Below, piece by piece: positions 56,617-64,000 of a stretch of 64,000 nucleotides of DNA. Position 1 is the first letter of the stretch; each line of letters begins with the position of its first letter. The stretch is from NCBI GenBank assembly GCA_017457955.1, contig JAFTGL010000011.1, positions 31,231 through 95,230 of the forward strand, in the 5' to 3' direction. The position numbers and the translations under genes are program-made. Origin of the DNA: Ruminococcus sp. (lineage in GTDB: Bacteria; Bacillota; Clostridia; Oscillospirales; Acutalibacteraceae). Below the pieces are notes generated by a model, which was given only the letters and a program-made list of their open reading frames with translations, was not told the DNA's origin and made no database searches.

Positions 56617-57807
56617 TTATTTGATTTTTCTCGCTTCGATGTAGTAGCGCTTGTCCCTCGCGTGACCCATCGAGAAGGTCTTGCGCGGCAGGGAGCCGTC
56701 CGCGGTGATGGCGGGGAACAGCTCGTCCTTGCCCATGCCCTCGAAGATGAAGCCCAGAGTGCCTTCCTGCTTACAGAGGTTCTCGACGACTTCCTCGCCG
56801 TGGATGTAGTCGATCTTCACCTCGGGATGATCCTTCATGTAGAGGTCGATGTAGCCCTGCAGAGTGCCGACAGGGAGCTTCGCGGTGGACTTGACCTCCA
56901 GCTCGCCGTCCGCCTCGGGGGTGATACAGCGATAGGTATGGCGGATGCCGGTGCCGTGGGCGTCGGTGTAAGCGGAGAACTTCTCGATGAAGTCCTCGGC
57001 GTCGACGTTGAACATCACGCGGTAGATCGGCTCGAACTCGATCGACTCGTCATGGATATTGACCACCTCGACCAGCGCATAGCGCGCGAGGGGATTTTTG
57101 CTTTGGTTATAACACTCCTTCGCGGTGGCGAGGCTGTGGTTGCCGTCGCCGACGGCGAACAGGAGCTTGTCGTCCTTGTCGGCGATCAGCGCTTCCAGAG
57201 CGTCCTGCACCTGCGCGATCGCTTCATCTGACAGGAAATAACCGTCGATATGACCGCCGTCCTTCATCAGCTCAAAGCCGTATGCCTGCTTGAAGCCGTC
57301 CTTCTTTCCGCTCAGCGGCTCGATCACGGAGCGGGAGGGGTCGTCGATCAGGAGCAGGATATGCGGCATTTCGAGGGAAGCGTCCTTGCGGATCTGCACG
57401 CGTGGAGGGATACGCTCGAGAACGGTCGCTTCAGTGGCACGGATCGCGGAGGTCGCGCCCTTGCGGTAGTCGTAATCCTCCAGATCGATCAGTCCGACGA
57501 CACCCTTGCGGATCGTATTGTTGGACTCGCGCTCGACATAGATCATGCTGTTCTCATAGAGATCGAACACATCGCCGTCGAGGTACTTCTGCATGTTGTC
57601 GTTGATAGCGGCGATCCGCGCGCTGTTGTCATCGCTGAGATAGATCTCGGGCAGGATGATGTGCAGAGCGGAAGGCGCGGAGCCGACGATGGATTTGACG
57701 TCGTGCCAGTAATCGGGCTCGCTGGTGTACTGGTCGCACGCAACGATCGACCATTTTTCAAAATCTTTCTTCGGCAAAAGGATATCGGCAGGGTTAAAGT
57801 GTTTCAT
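56617..57807 (-). CDS. DUF1015 family protein
   Basis: 396 residues from ATG 57807 (AGGAG 7 nt upstream; the 55 codons further upstream lie in the promoter region). Family features: the N-terminal FNPADILLPKKDFEKWSIVACDQYTSEPDYW, YVERESN, the LLIDDPSRSVIEPL segment, and the conserved GDGNHSLATAKECYNQ near the middle, followed by ALVEVVNIHDESIEFEPIYRV. Cytoplasmic; no reaction is known to me, though the GDGNHS loop looks like an active-site element. Transcribed alone from a divergent promoter shared with the HAD gene. Confidence 0.9.
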   Translation of the reverse strand: MKHFNPADILLPKKDFEKWSIVACDQYTSEPDYWHDVKSIVGSAPSALHIILPEIYLSDDNSARIAAINDNMQKYLDGDVFDLYENSMIYVERESNNTIRKGVVGLIDLEDYDYRKGATSAIRATEATVLERIPPRVQIRKDASLEMPHILLLIDDPSRSVIEPLSGKKDGFKQAYGFELMKDGGHIDGYFLSDEAIAQVQDALEALIADKDDKLLFAVGDGNHSLATAKECYNQSKNPLARYALVEVVNIHDESIEFEPIYRVMFNVDAEDFIEKFSAYTDAHGTGIRHTYRCITPEADGELEVKSTAKLPVGTLQGYIDLYMKDHPEVKIDYIHGEEVVENLCKQEGTLGFIFEGMGKDELFPAITADGSLPRKTFSMGHARDKRYYIEARKIK

Positions 57808-57853
57808 AAAATCACTCCTGATGATGGGCGCGTAAGGCGTCTTTGATGAAAAC

Positions 57854-57882
57854 AGCATATCACGAAACGGGAAGTTTGACAA
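57854..57882 (-). promoter_or_regulatory. Promoter of the DUF1015 gene
   Basis: Minus strand TTGTCA (57877-57882), 17 bp, TATGCT (57854-57859). Confidence 0.65.
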
Positions 57883-57888
57883 TAAGTA

Positions 57889-57917
57889 TTGTGAAATTTC
57901 GTGAAAGGTGCTAATAT
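57889..57917 (+). promoter_or_regulatory. Promoter of the HAD gene
   Basis: TTGTGA, 17 bp, TAATAT (57912-57917). It is 7 bp from the divergent -35, so the two genes may be controlled together. Only 17 nt of leader remain before the ATG. Confidence 0.55.
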
Positions 57918-57934
57918 ATAAACCGGTGAGGACA

Positions 57935-58648
57935 ATGAGTAAGTACAAGTTGATAATGAGCGACCTCGACAATACCCTGCTGCCTATCTACACCCAGGAA
58001 AGATTCGTCGAAATCTGGTTCCGTGATATCACGGCGAAGTTCCGCGCCTACGGTCTCGATCCCGCGCAAGCCGCCAACGGTGTGAATCAGGGCGTCCGCG
58101 CGATGTTATATAATGAAAGCGGCAGAAAAAACATTGACGTCTTTTATGAAGAGGTCGAGAAGATCAGCGGCTATACGCGTGAGCAGATCGAACCGCCGAC
58201 CCTCGATTACTACACCTCGACCTTCGAAAACGTCTATGAGATCACCCTGCCGAACCCTTATGCCGTCAGGATCGCGGGGCTGATGCGTGAAAAAGCGGAA
58301 CATGCCGTCGTCGCGACTATGCCTGTCTTTTCGCCCGAGGCGGTGGAAATGCGCATGAAATGGGTCGGTCTGACGCCCGATATGTTCGACCACATCACGA
58401 CCATGAACACCAGCTGTTACTGTAAGCCCAATCCCCTGTATTTTCAGGAGATCCTCGACCGCTATGGCGTAAAGCCCGTAGAAGCGCTGATGATCGGCAA
58501 CGATGTGCGCGAGGACATGCAGCCGTGCAAAAAGCTCGGGATAGATACCTTCCTTGTCACCGATCACATCATCACCCATAACCTTCCGTATGACGAATAC
58601 AGGCAGGGCAGATATGAAGATCTGGTAGCATTTTTAGAAGCATTATAA
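57935..58648 (+). CDS. HAD-superfamily hydrolase
   Basis: 237 residues from ATG 57935 (GAGG upstream). HAD motifs: I, MSDLDNTLLP (nucleophile Asp10, Asp12); II, VVATMPVF (Thr); III, CKPNPLYFQEIL (Lys); IV, LMIGNDVREDMQPCKKLGIDTFLV. The cap is a helical C1 insertion between motifs I and II. Probably a small-molecule phosphatase; YjjG-like nucleotidases share the arrangement but the substrate is open. Single-gene transcript with a strong terminator. Confidence 0.9.
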   Translation: MSKYKLIMSDLDNTLLPIYTQERFVEIWFRDITAKFRAYGLDPAQAANGVNQGVRAMLYNESGRKNIDVFYEEVEKISGYTREQIEPPTLDYYTSTFENVYEITLPNPYAVRIAGLMREKAEHAVVATMPVFSPEAVEMRMKWVGLTPDMFDHITTMNTSCYCKPNPLYFQEILDRYGVKPVEALMIGNDVREDMQPCKKLGIDTFLVTDHIITHNLPYDEYRQGRYEDLVAFLEAL

Positions 58649-58656
58649 AAGTTTAA

Positions 58657-58694
58657 AGCAGCGACCTGACACGGAAATGTCAGGTCGCTTTTTT
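58657..58694 (+). terminator. Terminator of the HAD gene
   Basis: GCGACCTGACA/TGTCAGGTCGC with a 6-nt loop and a TTTTTT run. Confidence 0.93.
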
Positions 58695-58695
58695 G

Positions 58696-59271
58696 TTATA
58701 GGTTGCGCAGGGTCTCGATACTGGTTTCAAACTCGTCGGGGTTTTCGATATAATCGAGCGCTTTGCCGATATCGTCGGTGACGAAGAACAGGGTAAAGTT
58801 CTTTTCGTTCAAAAACTTCGCTTCGACCGACTTCTGCATCATCGCGATCATCGGATCGTAGTAGCCGTCGATATTAAGAATGACGATGGGCTTGCGGTGC
58901 CGCCCGAGCTGTTTGAGGGTGAGGATCTCGAAGAATTCCTCAAACGTGCCGATCCCGCCCGGAGAGACGATGAACGCGTCGCTCATATCCTCCATCTTCT
59001 GCTTGCGCTCGCGCATGGTGTCGGTGTAAATATACTCGTCACACAGCGGGTACAAAATACCATCCACGTTGAAAAAGCTCGGCTGGATACCGGTGATGTG
59101 ACCGCCGCCGTCATGGACGCCGCGTGCGACGGAACCCATCATGCCGTGGTCTCCCCCGCCGAAAATCAGGCTGTGACCGCGCAGAGCAAGCTGACAGCCC
59201 AGCGCGTGACCCGCCTCTTTGAACGGCTCGGCGATATCCTTGGACGCCGCGCCGTATACACAAATTATCAT
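58696..59271 (-). CDS. LOG family protein (TIGR00730, cytokinin riboside 5'-phosphate phosphoribohydrolase-like)
   Basis: 191 residues. Rossmann-type start VYGAASKDI, LIFGGGDHGMMGSVARG, the characteristic TMRERKQKMEDMSDAFIVSP and the PGGIGTFEEFFE motif with the catalytic Arg and Glu. LOG enzymes cleave the N-glycosidic bond of nucleoside 5'-monophosphates (AMP or N6-modified AMP), releasing ribose 5-phosphate. GAGGT precedes ATG 59271. It follows the ABC exporter genes 38 bp downstream and may be read with them. Confidence 0.92.
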   Translation of the reverse strand: MIICVYGAASKDIAEPFKEAGHALGCQLALRGHSLIFGGGDHGMMGSVARGVHDGGGHITGIQPSFFNVDGILYPLCDEYIYTDTMRERKQKMEDMSDAFIVSPGGIGTFEEFFEILTLKQLGRHRKPIVILNIDGYYDPMIAMMQKSVEAKFLNEKNFTLFFVTDDIGKALDYIENPDEFETSIETLRNL

Positions 59272-59309
59272 TGAAAATTACCTCTTATCATAATCATGCC
59301 GCAACCCGC

Positions 59310-61190
59310 TCAGGCGCTCTGCTCAAACTGGCTGTTGTACAGATCGGCGTAGAAGCCGCCCTCGGCGAGAAGCTCTTCGTGCGTGCCCGAGCCGATGATG
59401 TCGCCGTCCTTGAGGACGAGGATCAGGTCGGAATTCTTGATGGTCGACAGACGGTGGGCGATGACAAACGACGTTCTGCCCTCGGTAAGTCCATCCATCG
59501 CCTTTTGAATAATGCGCTCGGTACGGGTATCGACGGAGGAAGTCGCTTCGTCGAGGATCAGCAGCGGCGCGTTTTCGATCATCGCGCGGGCGATGGTGAG
59601 CTGCTGCTTCTGACCTGCCGACAGACTTGCTTTGTCGTCAAGCACCGTGTCGTAACCCTTGGGCAGGGTATGGATGAAGTGGTGGATGCCCACAGCCCTG
59701 GTCGCGCGCTCGAGTTGTTCGTCAGTAACGCCCTCTTTGCTGTAGACAAGGTTCTCGCGCACCGTGCCCTCAAAGAGCCACGTGTCCTGCAAAACCATGC
59801 AGAACAGGTCGTGAACGTTCTCTCGGGTGAGCTCGTCGATCGGTACGCCGTCGATATAGATGCGTCCTGAGTTGAGCTCATAGAAGCGCATGAGCAGGTT
59901 GACGATGGTCGTCTTGCCCGCGCCGGTGGGACCGACGATCGCGACCTTCTGACCCGCTTTGATGTCAACGGAAAAATCCTTGATGATGGTGCGGTCGGGA
60001 TTGTAGCCAAAGCGCACATGATCGAAGCGCACGTCGCCCCTGACGGTGTCGAGGGTACGGGTCTTTTTGCTCTCGTCAGCGAGTTCTTCCTCATCGAGAT
60101 ACTCAAAGACGCGCTCCGCCGCGGCGGCGGTACTCTGCATACTCGAAAAGCTCTGGGCGAGCTGCTGGAGCGGCTGGGTGAACAGGCGGACGTAGATCGT
60201 GAACTCGATGATGACGCCGTAGGTGATGATCTCATCCTTTACGAGAATCGCACCGACGAGGAATACGGCGACAAAGCCGAGGTTGCCGATGAAGGTCATC
60301 AGCGGCTGCATGACGCCCGAGAGGGTGGTGGACTTGAAGGCGCTGTCGCGCAGGTGGCGGTTGATGCGGCTGAATTCCTCTTTGCTGTCCTTTTCATAAT
60401 TATACGCCTTGACGATGTTGTGTCCGGCGTAGATCTCCTCCACATGACCGTTGATCGCGCCGAGGTGACGCTGCTGACGGTTGAAGTGGAGCTGAGAGCG
60501 CTTCATGATGACGGACATGAGGATGAAGCCGATCAGCGAAGCGCCGATCGCGGTGAAGGCGAGAATATAGTTGGTAATGAACATCATCAAAACGGAGCCT
60601 AAGAACAGCGCGATCGAGGTGATCAGCTGAGCGATAGAGAGGTTCAGCGTGCGTTCGATGGTGTCGATATCGTTGGTGATACGGCTGAGGATATCGCCGA
60701 AGGGGGTCGCGTCAAAATATCTGAGCGGCATGCGGTTGGTCTTTGCCGTGATATCCGTACGCATGCGGTTGGAGATCGTCGGGGCGACGGTCGCCATGAT
60801 GAAGTGCTGGGTAAAGTTCATCACCCAGCTGATACCGTAGAGGATCAGCAGGAAGGTACAGGTGGCAGTCACCGCGCTAAGGTCGATGGAGCCTGTGATA
60901 CCCTGTGTGATCAGGTCGGTGATCTTCTGGATCTGCTTGGGACCGATCAGGGAGATGATCGTGCCGATAACGGCGCAGGTCATCGCGACGATCGTCGCGG
61001 GCATCTGGGGCTTTGCGTAGGAGATCATCCGCTTCCACGCGCCGCCGAAGTTATCGGACTTTTCGGTAACGACGCCGCGCGGACCGCCCATTCCTTTTCT
61101 TGCCTGAGGGCGCTTGCTGTCAACGCCGATCAGGGCTTCGCGTTCCTTGCGGATATATTTCTTCTCGGGGGAGGTATTTGTCTCAGACAT
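59310..61190 (-). CDS. ABC exporter subunit (fused permease/ATPase), consensus catalytic site
   Basis: 626 residues: a basic N-terminal extension of ~45, six membrane helices (about 50-345), and a nucleotide-binding domain. Walker A GPTGAGKTT, signature SLSAGQKQQ, Walker B LLILDEATSSVD with the catalytic Glu, and the switch His in AHRLST. It forms a heterodimer with the product of the gene just upstream (8-bp overlap). Heterodimeric exporters of this type carry drugs, peptides or lipids outwards. GGAGG lies before ATG 61190. Confidence 0.93.
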   Translation of the reverse strand: MSETNTSPEKKYIRKEREALIGVDSKRPQARKGMGGPRGVVTEKSDNFGGAWKRMISYAKPQMPATIVAMTCAVIGTIISLIGPKQIQKITDLITQGITGSIDLSAVTATCTFLLILYGISWVMNFTQHFIMATVAPTISNRMRTDITAKTNRMPLRYFDATPFGDILSRITNDIDTIERTLNLSIAQLITSIALFLGSVLMMFITNYILAFTAIGASLIGFILMSVIMKRSQLHFNRQQRHLGAINGHVEEIYAGHNIVKAYNYEKDSKEEFSRINRHLRDSAFKSTTLSGVMQPLMTFIGNLGFVAVFLVGAILVKDEIITYGVIIEFTIYVRLFTQPLQQLAQSFSSMQSTAAAAERVFEYLDEEELADESKKTRTLDTVRGDVRFDHVRFGYNPDRTIIKDFSVDIKAGQKVAIVGPTGAGKTTIVNLLMRFYELNSGRIYIDGVPIDELTRENVHDLFCMVLQDTWLFEGTVRENLVYSKEGVTDEQLERATRAVGIHHFIHTLPKGYDTVLDDKASLSAGQKQQLTIARAMIENAPLLILDEATSSVDTRTERIIQKAMDGLTEGRTSFVIAHRLSTIKNSDLILVLKDGDIIGSGTHEELLAEGGFYADLYNSQFEQSA

Positions 61191-62943
61191 TGTTCAATTC
61201 CTCCTCTCCGAGCTGTGACAAACCGATCTCGTGATAGATCTTGCAGGTTTTCAGCAGTTCTTTATGCTTGCCGATCGCGGCGATCCTGCCCTCGTCGAGG
61301 ACGATGATCTGGTCGGCGTCCTTAATAGTGCCGATACGCTGGGCGACGATGATGTTGGTGGTGCCAGCGGTTTCTTTCTTCAAAGTATCGCGCAGGATGC
61401 GGTCGGTCTTGTAGTCAAGAGCGGAGAAGCTGTCGTCAAAGATCAGCACCTCGGGATTGCGGCAGACGGCACGCGCAATACATAAACGCTGCTTCTGACC
61501 GCCGCTGAGGTTCGAGCCGCCCTGTGCGACAGGGTGCTCATAGCCCTCGGGGTAGTTTTCGACGACGTCCTTCGCCTGCGCGATCGTGACGGCGCGGGCG
61601 ACGTCTTCCTGCGTATAGCCCTCGGTGCCGTTACTGCCCATGGCGACGTTGGTGTTGACCGTACCTGAGAACAGCACGGCTCTCTGCGGGATATAGCCGA
61701 GCTTGTTATGCAGCTGCTCGAGGGTGTATTCCTTGACATTCACACCGTCGACCAGCACCTCGCCCTCGGTCGCGTCATAAAAGCGCGGGATGAGGTTGAT
61801 CATCGTAGACTTGCCGCAGCCGGTAGAGCCGATGATGGCGACGGTCTCGCCCTTATGGGCGGTGAAGCTGATGTCCTTGAGGACATAGCCCGCGGCGTCG
61901 GGATACTTGAAGCTGACATTGCGGAACTCGATCTCGCCCGTCTTATCGGTATGATCGACGCCCTTGCCGTCCACGATAGACGACTTGGTGTCGATGACCT
62001 CGTTGATACGCTTGGCGGCAACGATAGAACGCGGCCCCATAATGAAGATCATGTTCAGCATCATGAACGCCATAATGACCATCAGCGCGTACTGTGAAAA
62101 GACGGTCATGTCGAGGAACAGATCCGCCTTGCCCTCAAGCGGCGCGCCGTCTATCAGATAGGCGCCGATCCAGTAGACGATCAGGCTCAGCCCGTTCATG
62201 ATCAACATCATGGACGGCATCATCAGCGACATGATACGGTGGGCTTTCATATTGTTTTGGGTGATGTCCGTGTTCGCCTGTTCGAACTTGTTCTTCTGGT
62301 AATCCTCCGCGTTGTAGGCGCGGACGACACGGATACCGGTGAGGTTCTCGCGGGTGATGCGGTTGATGTTGTCGGTCAGGACCTGGATACGCTGGAACAG
62401 CGGGTGCGCGAACAGGAAACAGATGGCGAGGACGATAATGACCAGCACGACGGCGACGCCTGCGGAGATCGTCCACTCAGCGCTTTTATCGGCGATCTTG
62501 GTGATCGCCAGAACCGCCATCAGCGGCGCGCGGACAATGACCATCAGACCGAACACGATGATGGTCTGCACCTGCGTGATATCGTTGGTAGAGCGGGTGA
62601 TCAGGGATGCGGTGGAAAAGCGGTTGATCTCCGCCATGGAAAAGCCCTCGACCGCGTCATAGAGCTTCGCGCGGACGTTGAAGGAGTAGTTCGCGGCGAG
62701 GAAGCCCGAGATCACCGTGACCAGTACGCTGACGACGAGACTCGCCAGCGCGCAGAGCAGCATCTTGCCGCCTGCCCACAGCAGGTCGGATATCTCGGAG
62801 CCTGGCACGATCAGCAGCTCGGTGATGTCCTTCATGTAGGCGGGCATCAGCAGCTCCAGATAAACCGACAGCGCGATCAGCACCACCGCGCCCGCGGTAG
62901 CGACCCAGTCGCGCTTTGTGAAATGCTTCATAATCGATATCAT
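61183..62943 (-). CDS. ABC exporter subunit (fused permease/ATPase), with altered Walker B
   Basis: 586 residues: six membrane helices, then the ATPase with Walker A GSTGCGKST and signature NLSGGQKQR. The Walker B reads VLIFDDSFSALD, with Asp in place of the catalytic Glu, and the switch position is AQRIGT with Gln instead of His. This is the non-hydrolysing half of an asymmetric exporter (as in TM287/288-type pairs); the partner gene carries the consensus residues, and the two subunits' signature motifs complement each other. GGAGGTGG precedes ATG 62943. First gene of the pair. Confidence 0.93.
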   Translation of the reverse strand: MISIMKHFTKRDWVATAGAVVLIALSVYLELLMPAYMKDITELLIVPGSEISDLLWAGGKMLLCALASLVVSVLVTVISGFLAANYSFNVRAKLYDAVEGFSMAEINRFSTASLITRSTNDITQVQTIIVFGLMVIVRAPLMAVLAITKIADKSAEWTISAGVAVVLVIIVLAICFLFAHPLFQRIQVLTDNINRITRENLTGIRVVRAYNAEDYQKNKFEQANTDITQNNMKAHRIMSLMMPSMMLIMNGLSLIVYWIGAYLIDGAPLEGKADLFLDMTVFSQYALMVIMAFMMLNMIFIMGPRSIVAAKRINEVIDTKSSIVDGKGVDHTDKTGEIEFRNVSFKYPDAAGYVLKDISFTAHKGETVAIIGSTGCGKSTMINLIPRFYDATEGEVLVDGVNVKEYTLEQLHNKLGYIPQRAVLFSGTVNTNVAMGSNGTEGYTQEDVARAVTIAQAKDVVENYPEGYEHPVAQGGSNLSGGQKQRLCIARAVCRNPEVLIFDDSFSALDYKTDRILRDTLKKETAGTTNIIVAQRIGTIKDADQIIVLDEGRIAAIGKHKELLKTCKIYHEIGLSQLGEEELNNV

Positions 62944-63045
62944 AAATCCACCTCCGGAAATGGTAATACCGATCCTTGCTAAAGGTTTTTACTAAGAATC
63001 CGTATCAATAGCGCTCTCCCTCGGGAAAGCCGATTATTTAGAATA

Positions 63046-63074
63046 ATTTTACCATAGATGTACAGCGGTTTCAA
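63046..63074 (-). promoter_or_regulatory. Sigma-A promoter of the ABC exporter operon
   Basis: Minus strand TTGAAA (63069-63074), 17 bp, TAAAAT (63046-63051), leaving a ~95-nt leader. Gene-free stretch 62944-63301 otherwise contains only the divergent hppA promoter. Confidence 0.78.
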
Positions 63075-63201
63075 CACCTTCGCGACTGAAATTTTCTCAA
63101 ACGGACAGAGTGACCGCCGCTCCTGTGAAGAGTTTAACAAAATACACGAAAAAAACGAAAAAAACAGCGGATATTACGGCACTTTCAAGTATGTGTTTTT
63201 C

Positions 63202-63230
63202 TTGACTATTATGCTTTAATGTAGTAAAAT
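63202..63230 (+). promoter_or_regulatory. Sigma-A promoter of hppA
   Basis: TTGACT, 17 bp, TAAAAT (63225-63230), about 65 bp before the start transcript-to-ATG interval. Confidence 0.8.
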
Positions 63231-63301
63231 TAGGGTTACGTTAACTGAGCCTTTCCGCATTTTGAGGGTTTGGCTTAGTAGAGAAAGGAGACGTAGAATA
63301 T

Positions 63302-64000
63302 ATGGATATTTATCTTGTGATCGCTATCTTCGTCGGCGCGATCCTGGCTCTGGTATTCGCCCTTATCATGGCGAAACGCGTGCTGGGCTTTGACGAAGGT
63401 ACAGACAGGATGAAGAAAATTTCCGCTTCCATCCGTTCCGGCGCGAACGCGTACTTAAAGAGACAGTACACCATCGTACTCATCTTCTTTGTCGTGATGT
63501 TCGTGATCCTCGGAGCGATGGCGCTCTTCGGGCTGCTGACCCCGTATGTACCCTTCGCCTTTGTGACAGGCGGCTTCTTCTCGGGTCTGTCGGGCTTTGT
63601 CGGCATGAAGATCGCTACAGCGGCGAACGCTCGCACCGCGAACGCCTGCCGCACCGGACTGAACAAGGGTCTGAGAGTCGCATTCTCGGCGGGCTCCGTC
63701 ATGGGCTTCACCGTCGTAGGTCTGGGACTTCTCGATATCTCGATCTGGTTCACTCTGTTAAAGTATGTATTCAACCTTGACGCATCCGGCATCACCTCCG
63801 CGATGCTGACCTTCGGTATGGGCGCGTCCTCTATGGCGCTGTTTGTCCGTGTTGGCGGCGGTATATTTACCAAGGCGGCTGACGTCTGCGCCGACCTCGT
63901 CGGCAAGGTCGAGGCTGGTATTCCCGAGGACAATCCCATCAACCCCGCTGTTATAGACGATAACGTAGGCGACAACGTCGGCGACGTCGCGGGGATGGTC
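63302..64000 (+). CDS. hppA: Membrane-bound ion-pumping pyrophosphatase, N-terminal part (truncated by window edge)
   Basis: The frame from ATG 63302 (AAAGGAG upstream) is open to the end: 233 residues of a protein normally ~670-700. Five to six membrane helices are visible, and the catalytic first PPi/Mg2+ motif appears near the end as GGGIFTKAADVCADLVGKVE then AGIPEDNPINPAVIDDNVGD and NVGDVAGM. The enzyme couples PPi hydrolysis to H+ or Na+ export. The usual GADLVGK reads CADLVGK here (Gly to Cys). Na+ versus H+ specificity and K+ dependence need the missing C-terminal two thirds. Confidence 0.95.
   Translation, partial: MDIYLVIAIFVGAILALVFALIMAKRVLGFDEGTDRMKKISASIRSGANAYLKRQYTIVLIFFVVMFVILGAMALFGLLTPYVPFAFVTGGFFSGLSGFVGMKIATAANARTANACRTGLNKGLRVAFSAGSVMGFTVVGLGLLDISIWFTLLKYVFNLDASGITSAMLTFGMGASSMALFVRVGGGIFTKAADVCADLVGKVEAGIPEDNPINPAVIDDNVGDNVGDVAGMV

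Noticed and set aside
63310-63975. 221-codon minus-strand frame at the right end
   Set aside because: Antisense of hppA; the plus-strand frame has the pyrophosphatase signature.
1-64000. tRNA, rRNA, tmRNA, T-box or complete insertion sequences
   Set aside because: None of their characteristic sequences was seen on either strand by inspection; a covariance-model scan was not possible here.

Overview
The window looks like chromosome of a Gram-positive, endospore-forming, anaerobic Firmicute, most likely a gut Oscillospirales/Ruminococcaceae-type organism. This is inference from gene content: SpoIIE, rubrerythrin, an energy-conserving membrane pyrophosphatase, a type-2 ArgC arginine cluster, a GPH sugar symporter with GH2/GH36/GH13 enzymes, a teichoic-acid-type polymerase, and consensus sigma-A promoters with 17-bp spacers. 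Base composition is moderately GC-rich (roughly 55-60 % by eye), with a few AT-rich islands. No rRNA, tRNA, CRISPR array, prophage or full insertion sequence was seen; mobile-DNA traces are small non-coding inverted-repeat elements.

Layout. 1-384 is the end of an exported protein. 708-2224 (minus) is a biotin transporter/DUF1284/manganese exporter operon. 2468-10169 (plus) is a galactoside-use operon: GH2, a GT-B-like protein of unknown role, a GPH symporter and a GH36 alpha-galactosidase. 10231-13361 (minus) holds an SDR, trpS and an aminotransferase. 13728-15544 (plus) is a DHHW lipoprotein plus a Nudix hydrolase. 15903-16945 is an orphan BlaI-type repressor and rubrerythrin. 17005-20251 (minus) is a DHHW/MBOAT polymer O-acetylation pair and a zinc-ribbon membrane protein, interleaved with three copies of a TAGGAATTA-type palindromic repeat. 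20526-30642 is mainly membrane and housekeeping genes: a ClC protein, a low-GC flavin-type protein, mgtE with a long leader, PAP2, rlmB, a degenerate P-type-ATPase-like protein and rpe. 30711-39942 has a YD-repeat lipoprotein, a lipase, a MecA-like adaptor, a GH13 enzyme, an acetyltransferase, spoIIE and an ECF sigma/anti-sigma-like pair. 40060-48039 (minus) is the arginine cluster argGHCJBDF. 48545-54740 (plus) is a TagF-like polymerase, a second ECF sigma/anti-sigma pair and a GT39-like membrane protein. 54781-64000 carries envelope regulators and lipoproteins, DUF1015, a HAD phosphatase, a LOG protein, a heterodimeric ABC exporter and the start of hppA.

How the genes fit together. The galactoside operon imports oligosaccharides through the symporter and hydrolyses alpha- and beta-galactosidic bonds; GH13 adds alpha-glucoside use. 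DHHW/MBOAT, the TagF-like protein and the GT39-like protein suggest a decorated cell-surface polymer. The two ECF modules and the membrane-bound XRE regulator suggest envelope sensing. The seven arg genes cover glutamate to arginine with acetyl recycling by ArgJ, and AT-rich ARG-box-like palindromes overlap the argG promoter.

The observations most worth following are: (1) a conserved-looking but catalytically dead P-type-ATPase-like protein at 27255-29951; (2) a 245-nt mgtE leader with two candidate anti-Shine-Dalgarno segments but no recognisable M-box; (3) several unrelated small inverted-repeat elements that end exactly at stop codons; (4) a 174-bp foldback element at 48178-48351 and a 274-bp one at 435-708; (5) a DnaA-box pair in an AT-rich gene-free stretch at 25614-25643; and (6) an unassigned GT-B-like protein inside a galactoside catabolic operon.
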